DNA of 64,000 nt from Bacteroidota bacterium. GTDB lineage: Bacteria > Bacteroidota > Bacteroidia > NS11-12g > UBA955. The notes under the pieces are model-generated. The model did not search any database. It saw only the letters and a program-made list of their open reading frames with translations, and had not been told where the DNA came from. Positions 44,252 to 55,232 of this stretch are shown one piece after another. The number at the start of each line of letters is the position of its first letter. Position 1 is the stretch's first letter. The stretch spans positions 1 through 64,000 of the forward strand of contig JAQCBH010000002.1 in NCBI GenBank assembly GCA_027621365.1, written 5' to 3'. Both the position numbers and the translations under genes were made by a program.

Positions 44252-45448
44252 ATGCAACGCTTTTCTATCAAAGGATGGAGTTTGGTGGCCGCAGGATTGA
44301 CCTTGTCCTTGCAAGCCCAAACCCTAACCAATAAACCCGGTAGTGAATACGCCTTTACCGAGGTGTACAACTTGGAAGAAACCTCTATCAAAGACCAGTG
44401 CAGAACGGGAACTTGCTGGAGCTACAGTACGTTGTCCATGGTCGAAAGCGAACTGATTCGCACCGGCAAAGGCAGCCACGATTTGAGCGAAATGTACATC
44501 GCTCGCTGTGCCTATATCGAAAAGGCCATCACCTACGTGAGAATGGGTGGCAAGCACCAATTTGACGAAGGGGGTGAGTTCCATGACATTCCTTATATCA
44601 TTGAAAAATATGGCATTGTTCCCGAAGAGGTTTACTCCGGGTTGAAGCACGGCAACACGCGTCACAATCACGCGGAAATGGTTTCTGCATTGGGCGCCTT
44701 TGTACAAGCCATCGCCGAACGCCCCAGCGGCAGTTTGAGCGAAGACTGGGTCTTGGCCGTTACACGTGTAGTCGACGCGTATCTGGGCGATGTTCCCTCT
44801 GAATTTACTTACCAAGGAAAGACCTACACGCCGCAAACGTTTGCCGCTTCCTTGAATCTCAACATGCAGGATTACGTACCTATAACTTCCTTCACGCATC
44901 ACCCTTATTACCGTCCTTTTGCCATCGAAGTAGTCGACAACTGGTCCATGCAAACCGCCTACAACGTGCCTTTGCAAACCTTGATTAACGCTAGCAAAGA
45001 GGCCTTGAAAAAGGGATACAGCATTGCCTGGGCCACCGACGTGAGCGAAAAAGGATTCAGTTACCGCGACGGTTTGGCCATCGTGCCTACCCACGACAGT
45101 CTGGTTCAAAAATTGGGCAACGATCCGAAGCATTTCAATTCAGCGGGTGCCGAGCGCCTTTCCAACGCTTTCCAACAGCCCATGCCCGAAAAGAACATTG
45201 ACGCGGCCATGCGTCAATTGGCTTTTGATCGTCAGGAGACCACTGACGATCACGGTATGCACATCACTGGCATGGTCAGCGAGGCCAGCTCTGGCGATTA
45301 CTTCGTAGTCAAAAACAGCTGGGGAGAGGCCAATGCTTGCGGCGGATACCTGTATGCATCTGAAGCCTTCTTTGCGTACAAAACCATCTGCATCATGGTG
45401 CACAAAGACGCTCTAAGCAAAGCTTTGCAGCGAGAACTCGGCCTCTAA
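44252..45448 (+). CDS. Exported C1-family cysteine peptidase (bleomycin hydrolase/PepC-like)
   Basis: A 398-residue papain-type aminopeptidase. The nucleophile Cys is in SIKDQCRTGTCWSYST, the His in DDHGMHITGMV and the Asn in VVKNSWGEAN, the three expected sites. The ATG at 44252 opens a signal peptide (MQRFSIKGWSLVAAGLTLSLQAQ), so unlike cytosolic bleomycin hydrolases it is exported. The open frame continues upstream to 44153 into the preceding gene, but the signal peptide and the -7 box support the later start. Confidence 0.92.
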   Translation: MQRFSIKGWSLVAAGLTLSLQAQTLTNKPGSEYAFTEVYNLEETSIKDQCRTGTCWSYSTLSMVESELIRTGKGSHDLSEMYIARCAYIEKAITYVRMGGKHQFDEGGEFHDIPYIIEKYGIVPEEVYSGLKHGNTRHNHAEMVSALGAFVQAIAERPSGSLSEDWVLAVTRVVDAYLGDVPSEFTYQGKTYTPQTFAASLNLNMQDYVPITSFTHHPYYRPFAIEVVDNWSMQTAYNVPLQTLINASKEALKKGYSIAWATDVSEKGFSYRDGLAIVPTHDSLVQKLGNDPKHFNSAGAERLSNAFQQPMPEKNIDAAMRQLAFDRQETTDDHGMHITGMVSEASSGDYFVVKNSWGEANACGGYLYASEAFFAYKTICIMVHKDALSKALQRELGL

Positions 45449-45480
45449 TTGGAGCCTGTTCAACGCGTTTAAAAAGCACT

Positions 45481-45488
45481 TATCTTTG
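45481..45488 (+). promoter_or_regulatory. Predicted -7 box of ald
   Basis: TATCTTTG, a perfect TAnnTTTG, is 14 bases before the ATG at 45503. Confidence 0.55.
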
Positions 45489-45502
45489 CCCCACTTTTAC
45501 CC

Positions 45503-46618
45503 ATGATCATCGGAGTACCCAAGGAGATTAAGAACAACGAAAACCGGGTGGCGTTGACCCCCGCAGGCGTTGCTGAATTCAAGAAACACGGCCACACCGT
45601 TTACGTACAAGCTAGCGCTGGCGAAGGCAGCGGTTTTAGCGACGAAGAATACGCCGGTGCCGGTGCCGAGTTGTTACCCACCATTGAAGATGTGTACGGC
45701 ATTGCCGACATGATCATCAAAGTAAAAGAGCCCATTGAATCCGAATACAAACTGATCAAAAAGGATCAGTTGTTGTTCACCTATTTCCACTTCGCTTCGT
45801 ATGAGCCATTGACGCATGCGATGATCGAAAGCGGAGCGGTTTGCTTGGCCTATGAAACCGTAGAAAAAGCCGATCGTAGCCTTCCCTTGTTGGTTCCCAT
45901 GAGCGAAGTAGCCGGACGCATGAGCATTCAAGAAGGTGCTAAGTACCTAGAAAAGCCCATGGGCGGACGCGGCATTTTGCTCGGAGGTGTACCCGGCGTT
46001 AAACCCGCAGAGGTATTGGTTCTAGGTGGAGGTATCGTCGGTACCCAGGCCGCCAAAATGGCTGCTGGATTGGGTGCTCGCGTGACCATCATGGATTTGA
46101 GCATTCCCCGTTTGCGCCAGTTGGACGACATCATGCCCGCCAACGTATTTACCCAATACAGCAATGAATACAACATTCGCGAAGCCATCAAAACCGCTGA
46201 CTTGGTCATCGGTGGTGTTTTGATCCCTGGAGCCAAAGCGCCCAAATTGATCACCCGCGACATGCTGCCCAGCATGAAACCTGGTGCTGTATTGGTAGAC
46301 GTAGCCATCGACCAAGGCGGTTGTTTCGAAACAGCCAAACCCACTACCCACGCCGATCCTGTTTACACCGTAGATGGAGTGATTCACTACTGCGTAGCCA
46401 ACATGCCTGGGGCCGTTCCCTATACCTCAACTTTGGCATTGACCAACGCTACTCTGCCTTATGCCATCCAATTGGCAAACAAGGGCTGGAAGAAAGCCTG
46501 TGCGGACAACAACGAGTTGAAATTGGGCTTGAACGTCATCAATGGCAAAGTGGTATACAAAGGAGTAAGCGAGGCCTTCGGCTTGGACTACACTCCTGTA
46601 GATAGCTTTTTGAATTAA
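45503..46618 (+). CDS. ald: Alanine dehydrogenase
   Basis: Interconverts L-alanine and pyruvate plus ammonia with NAD. The 371 residues match the family throughout: MIIGVPKEIKNNENRVALTP, the catalytic-region KVKEPIESEY, the Rossmann motif VLVLGGGIVGTQAAKMAAGLG and VLVDVAIDQGGCFETAKPTTH. The downstream alpha/beta hydrolase gene starts at the base after its stop, so the two are co-transcribed. Confidence 0.97.
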   Translation: MIIGVPKEIKNNENRVALTPAGVAEFKKHGHTVYVQASAGEGSGFSDEEYAGAGAELLPTIEDVYGIADMIIKVKEPIESEYKLIKKDQLLFTYFHFASYEPLTHAMIESGAVCLAYETVEKADRSLPLLVPMSEVAGRMSIQEGAKYLEKPMGGRGILLGGVPGVKPAEVLVLGGGIVGTQAAKMAAGLGARVTIMDLSIPRLRQLDDIMPANVFTQYSNEYNIREAIKTADLVIGGVLIPGAKAPKLITRDMLPSMKPGAVLVDVAIDQGGCFETAKPTTHADPVYTVDGVIHYCVANMPGAVPYTSTLALTNATLPYAIQLANKGWKKACADNNELKLGLNVINGKVVYKGVSEAFGLDYTPVDSFLN

Positions 46619-47392
46619 GTGCAAATCCTCAATCACCGTATATATGGAGATGCAGGTGCTGAACCTGTCTACATACTACACGGAGTTTTTGGCATGTTGG
46701 ACAACTGGCACTTGTTCGCCAGTCAACTATCTGAGCACAAGCGCGTCATCACCTGTGATGCGCGAAACCACGGCAAGAGTTTTCACGACGCAGACGCCAC
46801 CTACAGCGCCATGGCCGACGATTTGTTTCGGCTCATGGACCATTTAGGTGACTCATCGGCTACGGTCATTGGGCATTCCATGGGTGGCAAAACAGCCATG
46901 TGGGCCGCTCATATTGCCCCTGAACGCATCAGCCAATTGATCGTGGTTGACATAGCGCCCAAAGCCTACATTCCCGGTCATTTGCGCTATTTCGAAGCCT
47001 TTAAGAGCATTGATTTCGCCGCTCTCGAATCACGCCGAGAGGCCGACGAAGCATTTAGCCGCTATGCCCCAGAATTGTCTGTTCGTCAGTTCTTGCTCAA
47101 GAACATGGAACCTCTGAGCAGCGGCGGTTACCGACTCAAAGTCAACGTTTCCGCTCTCGAAGCCCACTATCCCAGTATCATCGAAGGCTTGGATTTCACA
47201 GGTACTTACGACCAGCCCTGCCTCTTCGTCAAAGGAGGAAAAAGCGCCTACATACAAGCCGATGACGAGCCTTACATTTTGCAGCACTTTGCGCAAGCCA
47301 TATTTTGCAGCGTAGAAGGGGCGGGACACTGGGTACACGCCGAAAATCCGACCGGGTTTTATTCGTGCATTTCGCCATTCTTACATCTCTAA
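46619..47392 (+). CDS. Alpha/beta hydrolase, YbfF-like esterase
   Basis: A 257-residue cytoplasmic esterase. The start is GTG directly after the ald TAA; no ATG lies in the first 20 codons. Catalytic features are ILHGVFGMLDNWH (oxyanion region), VIGHSMGGKTAMW (nucleophile Ser) and VEGAGHWVHAENP (His). It resembles YbfF, an acyl-CoA/short-chain thioesterase-like enzyme. The true substrate is unknown. Confidence 0.9.
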   Translation: MQILNHRIYGDAGAEPVYILHGVFGMLDNWHLFASQLSEHKRVITCDARNHGKSFHDADATYSAMADDLFRLMDHLGDSSATVIGHSMGGKTAMWAAHIAPERISQLIVVDIAPKAYIPGHLRYFEAFKSIDFAALESRREADEAFSRYAPELSVRQFLLKNMEPLSSGGYRLKVNVSALEAHYPSIIEGLDFTGTYDQPCLFVKGGKSAYIQADDEPYILQHFAQAIFCSVEGAGHWVHAENPTGFYSCISPFLHL

Positions 47393-47397
47393 TTGCC

Positions 47398-47405
47398 TAT
47401 TTTCG
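47398..47405 (+). promoter_or_regulatory. Near-consensus -7 box of the barrel gene
   Basis: TATTTTCG differs from TAnnTTTG at one defined base and ends 4 bases before the ATG at 47410. Confidence 0.35.
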
Positions 47406-47409
47406 CTCT

Positions 47410-48183
47410 ATGCGCAAGGCTTTGTTCCTGCTTTTTTCACTTGCATGGGCTTCCGTTGGACATTCTCAATTCAACGGAAATAACGGGGTATACACTCAAC
47501 CCCCTTTGGTAACCCTGCAGGTGGGTGGCGGCTATTCGGTTAGCGGTGGCGACTGGGCACAACGGTTTCCCTACTTCGCTTCCATGCAGCTGGGCGCTAC
47601 TTATCAACCCGTCAGCAATTGGATCTTGGGCGCCGAATACGAGCCCTATTTGGGTAGCACGGTAAACACAACCGGCATCTTTGACGGCATCAACGGTGAC
47701 TCGGGCGACCTGATTGACATGTTTGGATTTCCAGCGGTCATTCGCGCCTATCAAAGAGGCTATAGCTTGCGCGCATGGGCTGGTAGAGCCATTGATTTCA
47801 AGACCAAAGGAACCGCTACCTGGTCGGTTTACGGCCAACTCGGCTTGGGCAGCACACAGCACTACATTCGGTACCAATTCGACGAGGGGCAGGTACCCCA
47901 ACTCAGCGGCGATTATCTCGGCGGATACGATCGCCTCTCTGCAGGCTGGCAACTATCTCAGAGATTGGGCATTCAGTATTACAACAACGAAGCCATTAGC
48001 TTCCAATTGGCTTTTACGGCGCACCAAGGACATACCCAGCATCTGAGAGCCTGGAATTATGCCGCCAATAGCGCAGACCAAGGACCCAAAACAGACTTGG
48101 CCTTTGGACTTCATGGAGCCGTCATCATTCCCATTAAATTATCCGGCTTTAAGGTCGAAAAAGAGCCGGTTTACTTCGAATGA
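47410..48183 (+). CDS. Predicted outer-membrane beta-barrel protein of unknown function
   Basis: About 257 residues from the ATG at 47410, which opens a signal peptide (MRKALFLLFSLAWASVGHSQ); the frame reaches back to 47305 inside the preceding gene. Alternating hydrophobic/aromatic strands (VTLQVGGGYSVSGGDW, MQLGATYQPVSNWILGAEYE, YSLRAWAGRAIDFKTKG) suggest an eight-strand-like barrel. Its stop overlaps the start of the Kdo transferase gene (ATGA). A link to lipopolysaccharide assembly is only suggested by this coupling. Confidence 0.8.
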   Translation: MRKALFLLFSLAWASVGHSQFNGNNGVYTQPPLVTLQVGGGYSVSGGDWAQRFPYFASMQLGATYQPVSNWILGAEYEPYLGSTVNTTGIFDGINGDSGDLIDMFGFPAVIRAYQRGYSLRAWAGRAIDFKTKGTATWSVYGQLGLGSTQHYIRYQFDEGQVPQLSGDYLGGYDRLSAGWQLSQRLGIQYYNNEAISFQLAFTAHQGHTQHLRAWNYAANSADQGPKTDLAFGLHGAVIIPIKLSGFKVEKEPVYFE

Positions 48184-49394
48184 TCGTTCGGTACTCATAC
48201 CGATTGATTAGCAGTTTGCTAGGTCCCATCCTATCATGGGTACTGGCCATGATTTCATCCAAAGCTCATGAGCGAAGAAAAGGCATTGGTCAAGCGATAG
48301 ATGACTTGCGCCGTTTGCCACAACCCCTGGGCAAACGCATTTGGATTCACTGCGCCTCATGGGGCGAATTCGAGATGGCCTTGCCCCTAGTTGAGGCCTT
48401 GAAAAAACAAGAAAAATCCCCGCAATTTGTCTTCAGCTTCTTCTCGCCTTCAGGCTACAACAACGCCCAACTGCCTGAAGGAACCTACAAAGTGTACTTG
48501 TGTGATGACCAGGTTCGGGCCGTTCGCCGATTTCAAAATGCCATGAAGGCCGATCTGGCCGTTTGGGTCAAATACGAATTCTGGCTGAATCACCTGGAGG
48601 AAATTCACCGGAGAAACACCCCTCTTTGGATTTGGAATGCAAGTTTTCGACCCCAGCAATTTCTATTCAAACCCTGGGCAAAGGCTTGGCTTCGTGCTGT
48701 CAGCCATTCAACCGCCATTTCCGTCCAATACGAAGAACAAGCCAAGCTGATTAGGTCCTTCAATCCCTCCGTGTTTGTTCTAGGAGATGCACGGACCTAC
48801 CAAACCCGCGAACGCCTCAAAGATGTTTATGTTGATCCATCCTTACACGCTTGGGCCCAAAGCCGACCTTGCATCGTAATTGGAAGCTCATGGCCATCAG
48901 AAGAGCAATGGATTCAGCAGTTTTGGACCGAATTCCCAGAGGTAAGCGAACAGTGGAACTGGATCATCGTTCCGCATGAAACCCGACGTCAACCCGCCTT
49001 TTCTTGCCCCTTCCTAAGTCAGGGTATACCCGCTTCAGACAAAAACAAGTTGTGGGTCGATCAAACGGGACAATTGAGAGGCCTGTATACCATAGCGAAG
49101 ATGGCCATAGTTGGCGGCGGATACGGGTCAGGTTTGCACAATGTATATGAACCACTGGCGGCTGGTGCCCCAGTCATGTGCGGCCCAAAAACCGACAAAT
49201 TCCCAGAGGCGGCATTGTTCGAAGAACAGGGATTTTTGTTGCGTGTCGACGCTCGACAATGCTGCGTTGCCCTCTGCGAATGGATGCTTCAACCGGAAGA
49301 GTTGAACCAAAAAGGGGAAAAGGCAAAATCCCATATCCAAGAGAAAGCCCGGTCCTATTCTGAAGAATTGGCAAGGTTCTTAGAGTCAAACTGA
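48180..49394 (+). CDS. waaA: 3-deoxy-D-manno-octulosonic-acid (Kdo) transferase
   Basis: Adds Kdo to lipid A precursor at the inner membrane. The 404 residues form a GT-B glycosyltransferase with an N-terminal membrane anchor (ISSLLGPILSWVLAMISS). Family signatures are WIHCASWGEFEMALPLVEAL, FSFFSPSGYNNA, VWVKYEFWLNHLEEIHRRN and GGGYGSGLHNVYEPLAAGAP. Start overlaps the preceding gene by four bases, so translation is coupled. Confidence 0.93.
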   Translation: MIVRYSYRLISSLLGPILSWVLAMISSKAHERRKGIGQAIDDLRRLPQPLGKRIWIHCASWGEFEMALPLVEALKKQEKSPQFVFSFFSPSGYNNAQLPEGTYKVYLCDDQVRAVRRFQNAMKADLAVWVKYEFWLNHLEEIHRRNTPLWIWNASFRPQQFLFKPWAKAWLRAVSHSTAISVQYEEQAKLIRSFNPSVFVLGDARTYQTRERLKDVYVDPSLHAWAQSRPCIVIGSSWPSEEQWIQQFWTEFPEVSEQWNWIIVPHETRRQPAFSCPFLSQGIPASDKNKLWVDQTGQLRGLYTIAKMAIVGGGYGSGLHNVYEPLAAGAPVMCGPKTDKFPEAALFEEQGFLLRVDARQCCVALCEWMLQPEELNQKGEKAKSHIQEKARSYSEELARFLESN

Positions 49395-49503
49395 CAAGTT
49401 GTCGCACATGATGGCCAATTTCTGCCATTCAGATGCCTCCTGGCTCTGATTTTGGCCTTGGCACGAATTTCTCATAAGTGGCCCCGAACAACTTTTCATT
49501 GAT

Positions 49504-49779
49504 ATGTCAGTAAACGTTAAACCACTGGCCGATCGAGTTCTGATAGAACCCGTTCAGGCCGAGCAGACAACTGCTTCAGGAATCATCATTCCCGACACCG
49601 CTAAAGAAAAGCCACAAAAAGGATCTGTGGTGGCTGTAGGAAACGGCAAGCCCGACGAACCTATGACCGTGAAAAATGGCGATTTGGTATTGTACGGAAA
49701 GTACGCCGGAACTGAAATCAGCATTGAGGGAAAAGACTATTTGATCATGCGCGAAAGCGACATCTTGGCAATTCTCTAA
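49504..49779 (+). CDS. groES: Co-chaperonin GroES
   Basis: The 91-residue heptameric lid of the GroEL folding chamber. [19 protein letters not shown], the mobile-loop region [16 protein letters not shown] and [17 protein letters not shown] are classical. It lies 21 bp before groEL. The 109-bp upstream gap has no CIRCE element and no clear TAnnTTTG box, so its heat-shock control is not evident. Confidence 0.98.
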   Translation: MSVNVKPLADRVLIEPVQAEQTTASGIIIPDTAKEKPQKGSVVAVGNGKPDEPMTVKNGDLVLYGKYAGTEISIEGKDYLIMRESDILAIL

Positions 49780-51435
<1,656 letters not shown>

Positions 51436-51457
51436 GCCCTTCATTGTTGTTCACTTC

Positions 51458-51487
51458 AAAAAACCCCGGCCCTGCCGGGGTTTTTTG
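51458..51487 (+). terminator. Intrinsic terminator of groES-groEL
   Basis: CCCCGGC (51464-51470), loop CCT, GCCGGGG (51474-51480), then six T; six A on the left extend the pairing to 13 bp. Confidence 0.93.
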
Positions 51488-51514
51488 TTGCCCCTCTTTG
51501 CCGATTTCCGGCCG

Positions 51515-51522
51515 TACCTTTG
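51515..51522 (+). promoter_or_regulatory. Predicted -7 box of ruvX
   Basis: TACCTTTG, a perfect TAnnTTTG, ends 5 bases before the ATG at 51528, just after the groEL terminator. Confidence 0.58.
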
Positions 51523-51527
51523 CACCA

Positions 51528-51941
51528 ATGGCACGCATTCTAGGCATCGATTACGGACTCAAACGAACAGGCTTGGCCGTGACCGACCCATTGCGCATGT
51601 TTGCCCAACCCATTGGCATGGTCGAGACCAGCACTCTGTTTGGATGGCTGGAACGCTATTGCCAAGAAAATGAAGTCGATAGCGCGGTCATTGGAATGCC
51701 TTTGAATTTGGATGGTTCTGACACGCACAACTCTCAACCTGTTCGGGATTTTGTCATACAAATTCGCAATCGATATCCGCAGTGGCAATTGCACCTGATC
51801 GACGAGAGAATGAGCAGCCGAGAAGCCAAAGCCAGCATTTTGGCCTCGGGAGCTTCAAAATCCAAACGCCGCGAAAAGGGCCTAGTCGATACCGTAAGCG
51901 CAGCCCTAATTTTGCAAACCCATTTGAGTCAACTTTCATGA
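51528..51941 (+). CDS. ruvX: Holliday junction resolvase-like RuvX/YqgF
   Basis: A 137-residue RNase H-fold nuclease acting in pre-16S rRNA processing and/or junction resolution. Motifs ILGIDYGLKRTGLAVTD, IGMPLNLDGSD, IDERMSSREAKA and KGLVDTVSAALILQ match. The frame continues upstream to 51354 inside groEL; the ATG at 51528 is right after a -7 box and gives a standard-length protein. Its stop overlaps the def start (ATGA). Confidence 0.93.
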   Translation: MARILGIDYGLKRTGLAVTDPLRMFAQPIGMVETSTLFGWLERYCQENEVDSAVIGMPLNLDGSDTHNSQPVRDFVIQIRNRYPQWQLHLIDERMSSREAKASILASGASKSKRREKGLVDTVSAALILQTHLSQLS

Positions 51942-52489
51942 TACTTCCGATATACGCCTACGGCACTCCCGTTTTACGCAAAAAAGCCCAAGAAATCGAT
52001 GCCCTATACCCCAACTTGAAAGACCTGTTGGAGAATATGTGGGAGACCATGTACGAATCTGATGGCATTGGCTTGGCCGCTCCCCAAATCGGGTTGGATA
52101 TTCGATTGTTCGTCATTGACGGGGGCGAAATCGAGGGCATTGAACCCGCAGGCTTCAAGCAGGTGTTCATCAATGCTGAAATTATCGAAGAGACGGGAGC
52201 CGAGTGGGAATACGAAGAAGGTTGCTTGAGCATTCCCTTCATTCGCGCCAATGTAAAGCGCCAAAGCGATGTAACCATTCGCTACCAAGACGAAAACTTC
52301 AACACCCATACCCAGACCTTTGGAGGCATGGCTGCGCGCATCATTCAACACGAATACGATCACATCGAGGGAATCTTGTTCACCGACCGCATTGCTCCGC
52401 TCAAGCGTCAAATGCTGAAAAACAAACTCAAATCCTTGTCGGAGGGGCGCGTTAATGCTCCCTATAAAATGAAGTTTGCTAAGCGCTAA
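51938..52489 (+). CDS. def: Peptide deformylase
   Basis: Removes the formyl group from nascent proteins. The 183 residues carry all three metal-site motifs: GIGLAAPQ (43-50), EEGCLSIP and QHEYDHIEG. The ATG at 51938 overlaps the ruvX stop; the frame open to 51782 lies inside ruvX and is rejected. Confidence 0.97.
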   Translation: MILPIYAYGTPVLRKKAQEIDALYPNLKDLLENMWETMYESDGIGLAAPQIGLDIRLFVIDGGEIEGIEPAGFKQVFINAEIIEETGAEWEYEEGCLSIPFIRANVKRQSDVTIRYQDENFNTHTQTFGGMAARIIQHEYDHIEGILFTDRIAPLKRQMLKNKLKSLSEGRVNAPYKMKFAKR

Positions 52490-52498
52490 CTTGCTGCC

Positions 52499-53404
52499 AT
52501 GAAATCTTGGAAATGGTATTGGCTGCTCATGAGGCCCAAGAACTTGGGGCTGACCTTGCTGCTCCAAGCCGTTTTCATGATGGCCAGTTCTCGAGTCAAA
52601 GGCAACTCTGACTCCTTGGCTTCTTTGTTTCGCATCGATTGGTCCAACTTTCGCTGGCCTGAGGCCGGATTGGTGACTCTCTCCTGTTTGCTGACGGCAG
52701 CCGCCGGTTATGTAATCAACGACCTCTATGACGTTGAAACCGATCGCATCAACCGCCCGCGAAAACGCATCATCGCTCAGCACATCAGCCCAGAATCGGC
52801 GAAGCGATTTTACTACGCATTGAGTGTACTCGGACTGGTATTCGCCTTCATGAGCGGATGGGGCATGGGGCTTTTGGTCGCAGCCATAGCCCTGTTGTTG
52901 CATTATTATTCATCTGACTTAAAGGGAACCCCATGGCAAGGCAATGTATTGATTGCTCTGATGGGCGGCATGGTTGTCTATGTGGCCTCACGCGGAGTGC
53001 ATCAGGTACAAAGTGGATACTTCGCTGAATTCGCATTATTGGCCTTTTGGGCCACCTTGGCTCGCGAGATCACTAAAGACGCCGAAGACGTGGAAGGAGA
53101 CACCCATAGTGGGTACCAGACCTTAGCAGTTAGCAAGGGGGTAAAATCAGCCAAACGCCGCGCCCAACTTTCGTATTTCTGTTTGCTGGGCAGCATTGTT
53201 CTTCTTCAATTGTTTGGATTGAAGCTCTCTGGGCTGCACCGAATGCTGTTTTTTGGCTATGCCTGGATAGCGGTCATGGGGCTTTGGTTTTATGGGCTCA
53301 TTCGCCTTACACAAGCTCAGAGCTCGAGCGACTTCAAACAATCGGCCAACCTTCAAAAATGGCTGATGTTGGTGGGCCTGATGTGGGTTTGGTTCCTGCC
53401 TTAA
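52499..53404 (+). CDS. UbiA-family prenyltransferase (geranylgeranylglycerol-phosphate synthase type)
   Basis: A 301-residue membrane enzyme with about eight spans that transfers a prenyl group from a diphosphate. The two Asp-rich motifs are NDLYDVETDRINRPRKRI and REITKDAEDVEGD. Many Bacteroidetes have this UbiA branch, usually annotated geranylgeranylglycerol-phosphate geranylgeranyltransferase; true substrate uncertain. It begins 9 bp after def and ends tail-to-tail with, and overlapping by 4 bp, the minus-strand DUF3109 gene. Confidence 0.88.
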   Translation: MKSWKWYWLLMRPKNLGLTLLLQAVFMMASSRVKGNSDSLASLFRIDWSNFRWPEAGLVTLSCLLTAAAGYVINDLYDVETDRINRPRKRIIAQHISPESAKRFYYALSVLGLVFAFMSGWGMGLLVAAIALLLHYYSSDLKGTPWQGNVLIALMGGMVVYVASRGVHQVQSGYFAEFALLAFWATLAREITKDAEDVEGDTHSGYQTLAVSKGVKSAKRRAQLSYFCLLGSIVLLQLFGLKLSGLHRMLFFGYAWIAVMGLWFYGLIRLTQAQSSSDFKQSANLQKWLMLVGLMWVWFLP

Positions 53405-53976
53405 AATCTCGGCTTCCAAGCAGCGTAGACCTCACACAATTCTTGGTACCACTCTTCCCCCATCTTTCGAATCAAGGCTGATTTGAGGAATTCATGTACG
53501 GGAATGTTCATTTCTGTTCCCGCTTGACAAGCATCGCTGCAAATGTCCCAGTTGTGGTAATTCATGGCGGTATAAGCCCCGTATTTTTTGGCCCGAATGG
53601 GATACAAATGGCAACTAATGGGTTTGAGGAAGTCGCTTTTACCCGCTGCATGGGCTTCTTCGATGGCACAAGAGGCTAGACCATTGTCCTTGTAAACGAC
53701 AAACACGCACTCACCCGTTTCTCGGCAACGAGTCACCGGCTCACCGTCTTCGTCTACTTCTGAAAAATTGCCTTGACCCATGAGCTCCAATCCTTCGGCT
53801 GACATGAAGGGTTTGATGCCCTCTAAATTGGCACTGATGCGCTCTATCTCAGCATTTTCTAAGGGTGCTCCAACATCTCCTTCCACGCAGCAAATGCCTT
53901 TGCACTTGTCAATTTGGCAAGCAAATTTTCGCTCGAATACATCTTCAGACACGAGGGCCTGACCCACTATCACCAT
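53401..53976 (-). CDS. DUF3109-family cysteine-rich protein
   Basis: A 191-residue cytoplasmic protein typical of Bacteroidetes. Nine or so Cys include CQIDKCKGICC, CRETGEC, SCHLYPIRAK and CSDACQAG, suggesting a metal or iron-sulphur site as in the related YkgJ/CxxCxxCC group. Function unknown. It begins 3 bp after purE, so it is in the yicC-pssA-purE run. Confidence 0.88.
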   Translation of the reverse strand: MVIVGQALVSEDVFERKFACQIDKCKGICCVEGDVGAPLENAEIERISANLEGIKPFMSAEGLELMGQGNFSEVDEDGEPVTRCRETGECVFVVYKDNGLASCAIEEAHAAGKSDFLKPISCHLYPIRAKKYGAYTAMNYHNWDICSDACQAGTEMNIPVHEFLKSALIRKMGEEWYQELCEVYAAWKPRF

Positions 53977-53979
53977 GGC

Positions 53980-54489
53980 TTAAGAGCGCTGTTTGAGGTA
54001 TTCTCTCCAGTCAGATTCAACCGATTGAGCTTTGGCCAATACGTCGGTTTCCATTTGCGACTTGTAAGAAGCGACGCGATTAGCCAACTCGGCATCAGCC
54101 GTTGACAAAATCTGCGCGGCCAATATACCAGCATTCATGGCTCCGTTGATGGCCACAGTGGCCACGGGAACGCCTGGAGGCATTTGAACGATGCTGTACA
54201 AACTATCGACACCGCTCATGGTTTTGGATTGAACCGGAACACCGATGACGGGCAAATGCGTAAAGCTGGCAATCATTCCGGGCAAATGGGCAGCGCCCCC
54301 GGCTCCTGCGATGATGCAAGCGATTCCACGACCCGCTGCCTCTTTGGCATAGGCCATCAAACGGTCGGGGGTACGGTGGGCCGAAACAATGCTCACCTCG
54401 TGAGATACCCCTAACTGTTCAAGGATTTTTGCTGCTTCCTGCATGACAGGCAGGTCGCTGTCGCTTCCCATGATGATACCTACTTTCAT
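53980..54489 (-). CDS. purE: 5-(carboxyamino)imidazole ribonucleotide mutase
   Basis: Purine biosynthesis enzyme that rearranges N5-CAIR to CAIR. About 169 residues; the active-site motif is [10 protein letters not shown] near the N-terminus, with [13 protein letters not shown] and [14 protein letters not shown] use the ATG at 54489, which overlaps the pssA stop by four bases; the upstream part of the frame lies in pssA. No purK is adjacent. Confidence 0.96.
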   Translation of the reverse strand: MKVGIIMGSDSDLPVMQEAAKILEQLGVSHEVSIVSAHRTPDRLMAYAKEAAGRGIACIIAGAGGAAHLPGMIASFTHLPVIGVPVQSKTMSGVDSLYSIVQMPPGVPVATVAINGAMNAGILAAQILSTADAELANRVASYKSQMETDVLAKAQSVESDWREYLKQRS

Positions 54490-55223
54490 GATGTTGAATT
54501 TGATTGCTTGCCTGCAAAGTTCGCCAAAACCGAACAAATGAGGTAACCCAACAGCAATAGAGGCCCTGCGGCATAGGGTAAAACAAGAAGAGCAACCACA
54601 GAATACGCAAGAAATGCGAAGTGCCAAATGCCCAGTTTACCCTTAAATGCGATCATGCGGGTCTCCCCTACCATCAAAAAAGCTGCGCAAAGTGGCATGT
54701 ACAACCAAACGTAAAACTGATTAAAAAATCGCAACAGGTCAGCTTCACAACCCGAGGCAAAAGCTTCTTGCTTCAAGGCGTGCGGCATCAAGGACCAGGC
54801 AGCCAAGGCCAAACCCATCATGGGTGTAGGCACCCCAACAAAACCAGGACCCTCGACCGATTGCACATTGAATCTCGCCAAGCGCCAAGCCGCCGCGAGT
54901 GGAATCAATACCCAGACATATTGGTTGATGCAAAAGCCACTGCTGCTGCAATACCCCAATTCCAACATATAATGCCTCCAAATGAGGCCAGGAACCACAC
55001 CAAAGCTGACCAAATCAGCCAAGCTGTCCAGTTGTTTGCCCATTTCCCCATCAGCTTTCAATAAGCGGGCGACAAAGCCGTCAAGAAAGTCTAGCACAGC
55101 AGCTAGCCCCATAAACGACAAAGCTGCCAAGGGGGCATTGTTGTCTCCAGTAGCCAAAGCGGAAATGGCCATTAACCCGCAAAGCAAGTTGCCCAGGGTG
55201 ATGTAATTCGCAATTTGCTTCAT
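54486..55223 (-). CDS. pssA: CDP-diacylglycerol-serine O-phosphatidyltransferase
   Basis: Makes phosphatidylserine, the precursor of phosphatidylethanolamine, in the inner membrane. The 245 residues have several spans and the CDP-alcohol phosphatidyltransferase motif [20 protein letters not shown] followed by SLAD, matching DGx2ARx8Gx3Dx3D. It starts 9 bp after the EreA/ChaN-like gene and overlaps purE. Confidence 0.94.
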   Translation of the reverse strand: MKQIANYITLGNLLCGLMAISALATGDNNAPLAALSFMGLAAVLDFLDGFVARLLKADGEMGKQLDSLADLVSFGVVPGLIWRHYMLELGYCSSSGFCINQYVWVLIPLAAAWRLARFNVQSVEGPGFVGVPTPMMGLALAAWSLMPHALKQEAFASGCEADLLRFFNQFYVWLYMPLCAAFLMVGETRMIAFKGKLGIWHFAFLAYSVVALLVLPYAAGPLLLLGYLICSVLANFAGKQSNSTS

Positions 55224-55232
55224 GCCTTTGGT

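Noticed and set aside
49458-49474. TTGGCACG upstream of groES, resembling a sigma-54 -24 element
   Set aside because: The -12 part at the right distance is TCTCA, lacking the essential GC. Sigma-54 control is not supported.
49395-49503. Search for a CIRCE heat-shock operator before groES
   Set aside because: No TTAGCACTC-N9-GAGTGCTAA or close variant is present.
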